Source: Lichtheimia corymbifera B2541
Lineage: Eukaryota > Mucoromycota > Mucoromycetes > Mucorales > Lichtheimiaceae
Length of the DNA stretch: 64,000 nt
Assembly (NCBI GenBank): GCA_000697475.1
Contig: JNEU01001094.1
Location: 1-64,000, forward strand
Direction of reading: 5' to 3'
Shown: one piece after another, positions 11,094 to 21,481 of the stretch
Layout: each line of letters opens with the position of its first letter
Numbering within the stretch: position 1 is the first letter of the stretch
The notes under the pieces: model-generated
What the model was told of the DNA's origin: nothing
Databases searched by the model: none
What the model saw: only the letters and a program-made list of their open reading frames with translations
Made by a program: the position numbers and the translations under genes

Positions 11094-12583
11094 ATGGAAA
11101 CCATATCACGTCGTCGATCCTCTACACTTTCCACATCTCCAAAGTCTGGCGGTATTAGAAGACGTGCTACGAAATCGCATGTACCTGCAGCTTGTGTAAG
11201 TCCGTCATTTATGCCAAATGGGATAATCTAAATATTTATGATTCCTTTGCTTTGCGTAGGTTCATTGTCAGAGAGCTCATCTTGCTTGTGATGGTAAATC
11301 TCGATGATACTATGTAAGAAGACTCGCAATGATTAACATGATCCTTTTTTTCTTTACCGTGTAGTCGAACGCCCATGTAAACGTTGTGTGCAGGCTGGTC
11401 GTGAAGACAATTGCTTTGACGTGCAACATAAGAAACGTGGGAGACCAAGAAGGCGAGATCGTGAAGAATCGGTTGGATCCATCGCATCTAATTTCGGGTC
11501 TATGGATGGTGCATCTGGTATAATGGTTCCTGAAATGATTCGATCATCATTTTCTTTGACACAACCGGTGCAAGGAGTGGATCAATGTGCTAATTCACCT
11601 AGCACGAAAGACAGCCATATGGTCACGGTAAGCTTGGATATCATTGACATAGAAAAAGGAAAAGGTGATGGCTGAACAAATCATTTCACAGCTATTTTTG
11701 TCAATGGATGTATGCTGTGCCCGTGTCTCTGATGAATCATTGCAGGCGCTTGGTCTATATCCTCACGAATTTGCACATCGTTCGTTGTATGATTTCATAT
11801 TCCCGGAGCAGAGAGATCGTCTTGCACGTATCCATCGATGTCTATTGGATAACGCTAGCAGTGTATGTGGTGTTAAACATATGCCTCCTACCGAACGCAC
11901 CACTGCAGATTGCTTTTCCAATACCTCACCAGCCATGCTGTTGACTATAGCTAATGGCTCGCAAACACTGAAAGAAACCTTGAACTTTAAGACGTCGAAT
12001 GGGTCGTACATACCAATGCAAACACGCTTCTATCTCGGAGGAGGCCTAGGCTCAGATTTATTTGTATCGGATTCTCTACAACATCTTTACATTGTATGTT
12101 TGGCCACAATTGATCAGCAGCCACAATCCAAAATGGCAGATACCGCCATTGAAGATGATCCACTACGTGTCCTACTGTCAGAAATGGAGCATCCACTTGG
12201 TCTATATGGCGTAAGTATCGATGATGTGATGGTCCATCAGACGAATGCTCACACACTTTTGATTAGGTGGATGCATCCGATCCATCAACACCATCCAACA
12301 ACAGCGTTACAGGAAGCGGATTGCTTCTCCATAATGGCGACGATGGATATATGGTATCACCATCATTGAGCATGTCGCCATCTTCGCCAATCAACATTCC
12401 ACTTTTGAGTAAGGATGTTATACAAGAACCGCCTTCTGTAAGTATTAAGGAAATATGAGTTTTTGCAAAGCAAGGGAACTTTGGAATTAACGAGTTATTG
12501 TGATACAGGGGTTACTATGGCAAGATCCATGGATGTCGGCAACGGCCGGGAGTGATTTCGACATGCTGAATATCCACGGGTGA
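11094..12583 (+). CDS. Zn2Cys6 transcription factor with PAS domain (ERT1/AcuK-like)
   Basis: Predicted nuclear DNA-binding regulator. The start 'METISRRRSSTLS' leads into a binuclear zinc cluster rebuilt across two introns, with parts 'ACVHCQRAHLACD', 'RPCKRCVQAGREDNC' and then 'KKRGRPRRRDRE', a basic stretch containing an AT-hook-like GRPR core. All six zinc cysteines are present. A following exon (11692-12210) carries a PAS-like domain with 'GLYPHEFAHRSLYDFIFPEQ' and 'KETLNFKTSNGSYIPMQTRF'. The tail is Ser/Pro-rich and ends 'GLLWQDPWMSATAGS...'. Stop is TGA 12581-12583; five introns. The zinc cluster plus PAS layout matches fungal regulators of gluconeogenesis (ERT1/AcuK/RDS2 group). That specific role is inference. 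Confidence 0.82.
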
Positions 12584-14526
12584 AACGATTAGCAAGCCTT
12601 GAGTTATAATGGAGCATAAGCATGTGGGAAACTGGAATACGAAACAACGGGCAACCGATCGAGGTCTAGAAGAATCGTCTGAGATCTTGAATCCCCTTGT
12701 TGCTTTGATATACAACCTGTCAAGATACCCACCACCTATGTACAACAGCTATCTGCATACATTACATCCCCAACAACGTTGATCAATGGTGTTGAAACAG
12801 CTGCTACTGCTGTCAGAGAAGATCATCATGCCAATAGCTTCATATAAAGAGTACCAGTATAATATCATCAATATAGCATAACATATGTAGCATTGACTAC
12901 TCTAGTATGCAGCAGGGAATAAACGGATCCTGTGTTGCCGCGGAATATGCAAGTGCTTTGATATCCCAGTGCATGGTAATACAAGTACCATCCTTGTGAT
13001 CATGTTCCATTCCCTCGCTATCGTTAAAATGAATACCTAGGGCTTCAAAACTACCAGGTACCTATGGCAACCAACAGCATAGCTTTAGCAAAACCTCGAG
13101 CTAAGCAAATATATGCACTGGTTAAATCGTTTATGCATGATTCTATAATGCATTGCACACCAAACTACTTTTTTGAGATCCTTTTCTGATATCGCCAGCC
13201 ACATATAGAGTGCGACGTGCTGAAACCGATAAAGCAGCCCTGATAACTATGGGGTTGAATAAAAACATGTGCGGGCGGGCCCGTTGAATGATTAGTGTAA
13301 CCTATTCTTTTAAGGTAAATTACCAAGTTTTCTACCCCAAGATCCAAATAGGGTTTCTTGTCCGATCACCAATGGCATGGAATATAAGAGACATCACTCT
13401 GTTAACGGGTCAACTTTAAAAAAATCGTTCCGAGTAATCGGGCAGCTCAGGATAGCTTAGTACTGACTTGGGTTGCATTATAATGTGGTTGGGGAGATAT
13501 AAAGTGCAGAAGCTTTGTATTGAAACGGTTAGCTTATCATTTCAAGGCGACAAGGAATGATCCCACTTTACCTGGTAACTTGCTAGTTTAGTCAAGCGGT
13601 GAACCTCATCGCTAGATTAGACACAGCCACAGAAATTTCCATGCTGTCAGGCACACCCCACTGGCTATATCAAGGAACATCAATGATACTAAGAGATCCA
13701 ATGTGCTGGTCAATCATACGACAATTGGTGTTCCTTACAAGGCAAAAAGTTAAAGATCGATGTTTCAGCTACCAGCTCTCCTTGTGCAAATACAATTTTG
13801 ACATGTAGGCAGCAGTTTTTCCAATACAGGATCATCGCAGCTTTTCTCAAGGAGAAAATTTTCGGCTATTGAGCTATTGTAGATACCTGCAATCAAGATC
13901 CGTAGGTATAAAAGAGAGCACGTCATGGCATTGTATACCGTGTCATATTGGATGGTGTACTTTATTATTCAAGATAGGCTTATTGTCAGGGTTATCTATG
14001 TATCCCATTAACGGGTCTGATTATGTAGGATAAGACGGTTATAGAACAATGGGCGTAATTGAACGGGTGGATGGTGATGGGTTACTAGTATCATCAAATT
14101 GGCAGCTTATCTACATCATATCAAGGTTATGCCCTGTTCAAGGGTAGATTACAAGCTATTACATCATTTTCCATGAAAGGAATGTGCATCACATGGTAAA
14201 AGTCAACGCTATGAACTTGTTATTGTATATACAAGAGATTGTATTCCTCATTCATCTTCATTGAATGATCATTGTATAGGGTGAGAAAATGACAGAACGG
14301 AGAATATGGGGTATAATGAGTGTATATAGTGTGGGGTAAATGTAATGCGTGGATTATGATTGAATCGGCGGGGATACAAGCAGTAGATGCTGCTCCAACC
14401 ACAACCCAGGAAGATATGAACCATGATCCTGCAACAACAACAACACGACACCAAGCAGTCACCCAACACCAGGATCGATCTGGGATATTCCAACCTCCAC
14501 GCACAAAAACCTAGTCGGCTTTTCCC
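12584..14526. other. Long intergenic region with one possible minus-strand exon
   Basis: Nearly 2 kb with no recognisable gene on the plus strand. Short open frames on both strands (for example 13599-13808 on +) lack domains. The only coding-like stretch is the minus-strand candidate 12897-13061 described separately. The stretch 14220-14520 is rich in CAA/ACC triplets just before the isomerase gene. Confidence 0.45.
12897..13061 (-). CDS. Possible 3' exon of an unrecognised gene
   Basis: On the minus strand a canonical acceptor ('gccatag') is followed by a 54-codon open frame starting 'VPGSFEALGIHFNDSEG', including 'DGTCITMHWDIKALAYSAAT' and ending in TAG. Composition looks protein-like. Upstream on the same strand a frame reading 'PIVIRAALSVSARRTLYVAG' (about 13170-13250) could be an earlier exon, but I could not join it cleanly and found no convincing start. 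I recognise no family. It may be a lineage-specific gene or a decayed one. Confidence 0.28.
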   Translation of the reverse strand, partial: VPGSFEALGIHFNDSEGMEHDHKDGTCITMHWDIKALAYSAATQDPFIPCCILE

Positions 14527-15559
14527 ATGCTGAGAGTTGCACGTCTTTTCTCTATGGCATCCAACGCAGTTGAAAACGGCAAAAAGCTCGCTGCCTACAA
14601 GGCTGTTGATGAATACATTTCCGCCAACCACAAGGTGGTCGGTATTGGATCCGGCTCCACTGTGGTCTATGCTGTCGAACGTATCTTGCAGCGTCCTGAA
14701 CTCAAGAACATTGTCTATGTTCCTACCAGCTTCCAAAGCAAAAACTTGATCATTGATGGTGGCCTTACTTTGGGCTCTACCGAGCAGTAAGTGTAGTGGA
14801 GTGGGCCCCCCGGTTCACGGGTGTGTATCTATGCTGATTCCACAATGTCAAAAGATTCTCTGAAATTGACGTGGCCATTGACGGTGCTGACGAAGTCGAT
14901 GAGCAATTGAATGCTATCAAGGGAGGTGGTGCTTGTCAATTCCAAGAAAAGGTTGTTGCTGAACTCGCCAAAAAGTTTGTCATTATTGCCGGTAAGCATT
15001 GTCACGTGAAATTTATAAAGATAGAAGGGTATAATTGACAATGCCGTTTTGTTCATGCACGTTTAGACTACCGCAAAAAGTCCACCAAGCTTGGTACTCA
15101 GGTATGTGTCTGTGTGTATCCATGGATACACGGCAGATGGTGATAGGAATGAAAAACGAAGAGCAGCAATTGATGGGGAAGATCACATAGTGGACCAAAG
15201 GTGTGCCAGTGGAAGTGGTTCCTATGGCCTACAAGGGTGTCATGAAATCCATTGAATCCAAGTTGTCATGGAAACCTGAGAAGGTGACTTTGCGTATGGT
15301 AAGTTTTTTAGTTGATCCCGACAATGCTTCTTCAAAAAGTAACACGATAGTGTAGGCCGTCAACAAGGCTGGTCCCGTGGTGACGGATAATGGCAACTTT
15401 GTGGTGGATGCTCACTTTGGTGCTATTGATGATCCCAAGGCACTTCTTAAGGAACTCAAACTTTTGACCGGCGTTTATGAAGTCGGCCTGTTTTGCAACA
15501 TGGCAGAAATTGCCTACTTTGGTGAAGAGGATGGAAGTGTTAGCACGCTTAAAAAGTAA
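14527..15559 (+). CDS. RKI1: Ribose-5-phosphate isomerase A
   Basis: Interconverts ribose 5-phosphate and ribulose 5-phosphate in the non-oxidative pentose phosphate pathway. Five exons encode the RpiA fold with the phosphate-binding '[16 protein letters not shown]', the active-site strand '[14 protein letters not shown]', '[20 protein letters not shown]' and the C-terminal '[14 protein letters not shown]' and '[18 protein letters not shown]' blocks. The catalytic Asp pair and Lys of the family are visible. The first ATG (14527) adds about nine hydrophobic/basic residues before '[11 protein letters not shown]' at 14554; either could start translation. Stop is TAA 15557-15559. Assignment is secure. 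Confidence 0.95.
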
Positions 15560-16104
15560 GAATAAAAAAAACCTGTCGGATCCAAAAGTCAACCCACGCG
15601 TCAGAGTTAGCGAGCAAAAAGGGTGGATAGAAAAAAAAAAACGTGGAACTGCGCGCGTAGTATGGAGCACGCTTTTTTGATCATTACTCAGACTCGAATT
15701 TTTTTTTTTTTGCGCGTTGCCCAACCGCCCCCACCTCCTAAATTTTTTTGCATCAACCGCGCTCAACCTCTGGTAACACATACGCGCGCGTATACTACAC
15801 ACAATTAAGCGCGCTACGTGAAGCGTGATTTTGTAATGATAATGAGCTAAATGCGTTATATTTCAACTCATGACTGTACAGATAGATGAAGCTAAAAGAG
15901 AAAAAGAGAAAGGAAATCACGTTGTGAAAAAGAAAAGATCATGTAGAGAGGAGGAATGAGTTAAGCGGGAAAGAGGTAAATACAATGGTGTTGATATGTT
16001 GTGTGTGCGTGTGTGTGTTTGTGCGTGTTTGGGAGAATGGATGGTACGGGAAATAAAGCTGTTTGATGCATGTGATGGATCCAGGGAGTTTGGCTTGCGT
16101 TTAT
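15560..16104. other. Convergent 3' region with low-complexity tracts
   Basis: Lies between the isomerase (+) and histone H1 (-) stop codons. It contains poly(A)/poly(T) runs at about 15634-15645 and 15697-15710, CG-rich hexamers ('gcgcgcg'), and a TG-rich tract near 15995-16030. No gene is seen. Confidence 0.5.
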
Positions 16105-17180
16105 TTATGCCTTGGTGGCCTTGGATCGTGGGGACGACCGAGAGCCCTTGGGAGCAGCCTTCTTGGGAGCAGCTTTCTTGGTAGCAGCAGCCTTCTTGGG
16201 AGCAGCCTTCTTAGTAGCAGCAGCAGTCTTTTTGGGAGCCGCAGCCTTCTTTGGAGCAGCAGCCTTCTTGGTAGTGGTAGCCTTCTTAGTGGCAGCAGCC
16301 TTTTTGGGAGCAGCCTTTTTGGGAGCCTTCACACCGGCCTTTGCAGTAGTAGACTCCTTCTTGGTAGGGGGTTTGCGCTTAGTAGTAGTGGTCTTCTTAG
16401 TGGTAGTAGCCTTCTTGGCAGGAGCCTTCTTAGCAGGAGCCTTCTTAGTCTCAGCAGCCTTCTTCTCAGTAGCCTTCTTAGCAGCAACACGAGTGGAAGT
16501 CTTTTTAGCAGCAGTGGTGGTAGCCTTCTTTGCAGGAGTCTTCTTGGTAGTAGTCTTCTTTTCAGCCTTCTCCTTATCAGCAGGTGCAGCAGACTTCTTT
16601 TCAGGCTTGGCAATCTTCACGGTACCAGACATGCCTAATACAACACATCATCTTGATCAATAACCTTACTCTTATTCCCCATTGAATGTTCACTTGAGAT
16701 GTGATACATGGCGTGATGCTCTCTCCCTTCTTTCCTTGCATGTTTGAGCGCATCCAAACCATCCACAACCCAAGTGATCCATCTCACTCTTTGATCCTTA
16801 CCCTTAGGAAGAAGGAAAACACCCTTGGCAACACCACGCTTGATAGCAGCATTGACTTGAGTATCGAAATGGGAGCCAGCGGTAAGGCCATAGTTGGCGA
16901 GAATGTACTTCTTGATGGCAATACGGGAGCTACCACGACGTTCCTTCAAGGCAAGGATAGCAGCTATTGAAATACATATAGGTTGATACATTGTCTTTGT
17001 AACTTGGTGTCATGTAAAAGTTGTCATACCTTTGATCATAGCTTCGTACTAAAAAAAAAAGGACGAGACGGATGATTAATGGGATGCGTCAATGGATTAA
17101 ACAAGACATGTGCTTACGCTAGGATGGTTGGGGGCAGCCTTCTTGGCAGCAGCAGTAGACTTCTTAGTAGCAGGAGCCAT
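16105..17180 (-). CDS. Linker histone H1
   Basis: Linker histone that binds nucleosomal linker DNA. Four exons are inferred. The short N-terminal exon gives 'MAPATKKSTAAAAKKAAPNH', a tiny exon 'YEAMIK', and then the globular H1/H5 winged helix 'AAILALKERRGSSRIAIKKY' followed by 'HFDTQVNAAIKRGVAKGVF'. The last exon starts 'MSGTVKIAKPEKK' in frame and continues as a Lys/Ala/Pro-rich tail with many KKAAxKK units down to 'SKATKA' and TAA at 16105. The tail is long, about 170 residues. Tail repeats are low complexity, so copy number may vary between strains. Identification is secure. Confidence 0.93.
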
Positions 17181-17265
17181 GGATAATGGTTTTCAAAAGA
17201 TGAGGGAAAAAAGAAACGTGAGTGGGAAAAAGAGTGGGCCAAAAGGTTGGTTGCAAAAATGTCGG

Positions 17266-17274
17266 CTTATATGG
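17266..17274 (-). promoter_or_regulatory. Candidate TATA element of the histone H1 gene
   Basis: The minus-strand sequence 'ccatataag' lies about 86-94 bp upstream of the H1 start codon, a reasonable distance for a TATA box in a highly expressed histone gene. This is position and motif only; no transcription start is known. Confidence 0.35.
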
Positions 17275-17377
17275 CCACTTTCAAGGAGCATGATCCAATC
17301 AAATCACGAGAAAATTTAAATGTCAAACAACACAGCAGCGCGTATACCGCGATTTCTTTTTCTTTATCTTTTATGCA

Positions 17378-19251
17378 CTATATCAGCATTTCTCTTTGAC
17401 TGCGACGCCTTCGTTCACGAGCACGTTCTATTTCAAGTGCCCTAGATGTCATCGGGGTTCCATTGATCGAAGCACGATTTGGGAGTGTCATAAACTTGGG
17501 CATAGGTCGTTGTTCCAGATCGAGAGAGATGTTGATTGCTATGTACATAGAAGATGATGATATAAGCGTACAGCCCCATTGAAAGCTAAAAAGAATGTTG
17601 ACATTACCTGCTTGCAAATGTTCAATCCATGATATCATTTCAACATGTGAGGATAGACGAAGCAGCAATTGTGGACCATGGGCTGTTGTGAGGCGGAGTA
17701 CATGAGGTCGTTTTGTATAATCCCAAGCACGACCGGCTTCTGCACCAGCAAGGGATAGAGTATGTATTGGCTGATAATAATAGCGTGACCACTGTGCAAG
17801 AGGTAATCTTGATGGCAGACGTTTTTCCAAACGAGAATAATAGCCACTCCCATGAGGTGATGCTCTATAAATGCGAAGTACTGTGCCCCATAGCTCGAAA
17901 TATAATTTCCTATATCAACCACCATGATTGTTGTCAGGATACATGTGCGTGTGTGTGTGTGTGTTACTGTTATGTTTACCTCCACAAGCGCCACCGGGTT
18001 CTTACACCTGGGGCATCCATTTCACGTTTGATATGCACATGACCCATTTTGTATACGGTGCATTTGTAAGGCGGCAATTCTTCCCGACCCTCTTCTTCTC
18101 GGGGTAAAATACACGACCGACATTTTTCCCAGCGTTTCATCAAGGCTGTATCATGATAATCAGGTGGTGATGTTGATAAAACAATGAGTGATCTTCGATT
18201 GATGGTGGATGCAGTGCTGGTTGGACGTGATGTATTATTATTATCGTCATTTTGTTGTTCAGGAGAAACGAGACAAACCGGCATCGATAATGGACGACGA
18301 CGAGGAGGTGTTGTTTTAGGTGGACGTGGTACAACCATGCCAGGTCTACCCACTCGGGTCGTTGTTGTTGTTGTTGTTTCTTGGCGATTTATTGATGATG
18401 GTGGTGGTGGTGATGTTAGAAAAGAGGATGTGGATGCATCAGGATCATTGTATGCAGGAGGAGGTGAACGATGATGGTCATCTTCTAGTGGGTGATATGC
18501 TGTTGTTGTATGGTCTAAATGGTGTTGTTGTTGTATCTCATTGGGTATCTCGTCTTCTTCTTCTTCTTCTTCCACTGTGGTTGTAATTGTACTTTCACTA
18601 AGGACCGATAAGAATGAGGAACGCACAGACGACTTTTGTTTGTCGTGTGGAGTGAACGTGATGTTGTTGTTGTTGGTGGATTTTGAAAATGGCGGGGTCG
18701 GTGGGCTACTCGGTATCCATGCCGAAGAAGAGGAAGACGATAAGCTCGGCAATGCATAGCGATCCACAGCATCGATCACACGCAAAATATTTTCTTGTTC
18801 CTCGGCATTTACCGGAATTGACAACACTGAGTGGCTACTGCTCGGTGATTCTGGTATATCATTGGTGGTGGTGGTATTGTTGTTGTTGTTGTTGGGACCA
18901 ATCAATACCAATCCCTTGTAACTGAGGTGTGAATGAATGGCTCGTATACACTGACAGAGTTGACGATAATCGTCAGGGTCACATATCCCAATGTTGATAT
19001 AGTCGCTGGGATTCTTCATCAACAATAGCCGAAAAAGATCGATTTGCTGATCCTCAAACAGTGGCATCAAGTGTGACAGTGATAAAAAGTCCAGAATGAG
19101 TATTGGCAGGCTATCTAAAATAAAGGGTAGTGAAGCTATTTAGAAGAGAGGGTGGCGACAAAGTAGACTATCAAGTATTATTCATACATAATGCAAATTT
19201 GCCGTGATCGACACCGGGTCGAGTAGAATATGATATGTAGTTTGAGCTCAT
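17378..19251 (-). CDS. PH-domain protein with long disordered Ser/Thr/Asn region
   Basis: Unrecognised in detail but clearly built around a pleckstrin-homology fold, so likely phosphoinositide- or membrane-associated. A short first exon 'MSSNYISYSTRP' joins to 'DSLPILILDFLSLSHLMPLF'. Next come a conserved-looking helical region ('DDYRQLCQCIRAIHSHLSYK') and about 200 residues of Asn/Thr/Ser/Pro-rich sequence. The PH domain is split by an intron, with parts 'PPYKCTVYKMGHVHIKREMD' and 'LYFELWGTVLRIYRASPHG' and then 'VLRLTTAHGPQLLLRLSSHV' followed by 'SWIEHLQA'. The layout resembles the fungal YHR131C/YNL144C group. Stop is TAG at 17378. The short first exon is chosen by frame and splice sites and is the least certain part. 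Confidence 0.72.
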
Positions 19252-19775
19252 CGGACAGCAGCAACAGCAGTGGTAGTAGCAGTGGTTGTAACAAGGAAAT
19301 GAAGCAAAAGAAGGAAAAAGAAAGACTTGAAGGAGGCCATCCGGATTTGTCAAGGATAAAAAATATGCAGCCGATTGACTGGTTAAGGCGGGTTGATGAT
19401 GTTCCGCTAACGCGTACCTCGTGATCGCAGTGAGTGGATTTTTGCATCATGGCGCCGGTTTCATAGAGAGTGTGGTCATCATTTATGCTGGATTAGGTAG
19501 GCAACTAGCCTTGTTGGATAGTTTGCATTGTCGTGAGAATAAGCGGTGATCGACTCTTCCCCCTTCTCCTCCCTTCTTCTTCATCTCTTTGGGCTCCTTA
19601 TTCTATAACAAACAGCACATCACTTTTGCCATGTGTCAATTACTCAATAAATCATAATTGTGTGTACATTACTCGCACTCGTCGCTTTCTTTTCTTTGCA
19701 TGTTGCACAATGCTTTGTTTGTCGATCTCCATCACCGCAAAATGAAAAATCGCGCACCTTTGGTCTCTCCACGTC
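19252..19775. other. Divergent intergenic region
   Basis: Lies between the PH protein (-) and the F-box-like gene (+). It carries AGC-type trinucleotide runs at about 19257-19290. Frames here are shadows of the simple repeat. It presumably holds both promoters. Confidence 0.45.
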
Positions 19776-20960
19776 ATGCTTCTTAGTCGTCTTCCTCCAG
19801 AGGTTCTCCACAACGTCTTTGCTTTTCTTGTCTTCTCCGATCTAGAGACACTGTTGGACATTGCCCCGATTGCGCATTCAACACACGATTACTTACAACG
19901 ACATTACGCGTTCGAATACAAAGCGACTTGTTTATTGAAGCAGCATTTCGAAACAGCCTTGAAGAACGGCCAACCCAGTAGCAATGTCTCAACTACAATC
20001 GCCAATGAGCTATTACAGCTTTTGTGTCAAGAGGCCAGCACCGGTGAAAGAAGTGAGCAGAGTGAACGATTCAGTGTATTGTTATCAGCCTTGGAGCAGT
20101 GGATTGGGCAACGAGTGATATATCCAGATCTCACGTCAGGGATGGAATGCAACTATGCGTCATTGTGCCTAGCTATCCGACAGGCGTATCTCGAGCAACC
20201 AGACATACGATCTATGCACGATCCTGTGAGTGAGTAATATATACATGGCATTGCATACTTTGACTCCTAGTATTAACATTTGTTTCATCACACAAGAGAT
20301 ATCGTCGTCGTAATACCAGATATCCCATTGCTCCTTTTCTCCCTCGTGAATTCACCCACATTTGGCGTCTCCAATGCAACAATGTCACAGAACTCTTGAC
20401 GTTGCCCACGGGTGGTGGATTGCCATCAATATCAGTACAACGACGACGCGCCATTCGATTACGATTCGCAAGGTTTTTTGGAATGTTGTTTCAGGCAACG
20501 AGCGTATACTTGGAATTCAGCTTGGATGGGACCTTTGATGAATGCGTTCGAGAAGCCTTGTTGTCAGGGGATGTGGAAAGTTTACTTGTCATGTGCTTGG
20601 CAGCTGAACGGCCTGTGGATGTGGACAACATGTGCATGATGGTGTCGTTGGCAGAGGAGCAGCTTTGGAGCTATATTGATTTAATGGCTGACTTGACGGA
20701 ATCGAACCCGACTCCCGAACAAGAGGCACGCTTACGTCAATCGGATCAGCATCAAACAACACCACCAGCACCCTCTTCACTCCCGGAATGGTTACTTCCA
20801 TCTAGATACCGGATACATGAATCTGCACCATTACGATTAAAGGTAAACAATCTCTAGTGTGGGAATCCGAGTTTCACTTGTTTCTAACCTCTTGACAACA
20901 ACAACTCAGTTGTTATATTATTTAGTGGATCAACAAGATTGGAAATGGTTTGACGAATAA
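19776..20960 (+). CDS. F-box-like protein
   Basis: The first residues 'MLLSRLPPEVLHNVFAFLVF' followed by 'SDLETLLDIAPIAHSTHDYL' fit an F-box, which would recruit substrates to an SCF ubiquitin ligase. The rest (about 330 residues) is helical with no repeats such as WD40 or LRR. Three exons are inferred: the second begins after an acceptor at about 20297 ('RYRRRNTRYPIAPFLPREFT') and the last encodes 'LLYYLVDQQDWKWFDE' and stops at TAA 20958-20960. Fungal proteins of this shape are mostly uncharacterised. The F-box call rests on the first 40 residues. Confidence 0.68.
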
Positions 20961-21481
20961 AATACCCCACCGGGTGGTGGTTTCATATCCCTGCAGTCGG
21001 AGGAGAAAGATGGGAGAGCGAGAGAGAGAAGATTGTTTCACTTTTGCAGTTACCCAGTGATCGTTTATAAAATTATCATTTTCTGTCTTCTGTGTGGATA
21101 CATAATAAGTAACCATGTCATATTTGGATAATGAAAAGCTGAGCACTAGATATAGTAGGGAAGCAACAATGATGATGATGATATTGGTGGATTGTATTAC
21201 CTTGCCCCACACACACGCATTCATCCCCGCCTCTGCTGCTGCTGCTGCTGCTGCAGCGTGTGGATACTCGATACTGTAATAGGAAAAACAGCTACCCAGC
21301 TGACACAACGAGGGGAACGCACTGTTCGCAATTGAAAACATGTGTGTGCGTATGTGTTGGTTGTGTGTGGCGCGGAAATGCTTCTTTAAGCTTTTCTCTT
21401 TTTCTTTTCCCTCTCTCTTATTGCCCTCTCTCATTTGCACACTGACTTGTTCGCCTTGGGTGGACGACTTTTTCCTCCACT
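20961..21481. other. Intergenic with CTG trinucleotide run
   Basis: Spacer before the sugar transporter. It holds a (CTG)n tract at about 21232-21256 and a TG-rich patch near 21340. Open frames here are artefacts of these tracts. A pyrimidine-rich leader precedes the transporter ATG. Confidence 0.45.

Noticed and set aside
16063..16663. Plus-strand frames of about 180-190 codons rich in Ala, Ser, Gly or Val
   Set aside because: They are antisense shadows of the KKAA repeats of histone H1.
20698..20720. tRNA B-box-like sequence on the minus strand ('gggttcgattcc')
   Set aside because: It lies inside the F-box-like coding exon and no cloverleaf or A-box at the right distance was found.
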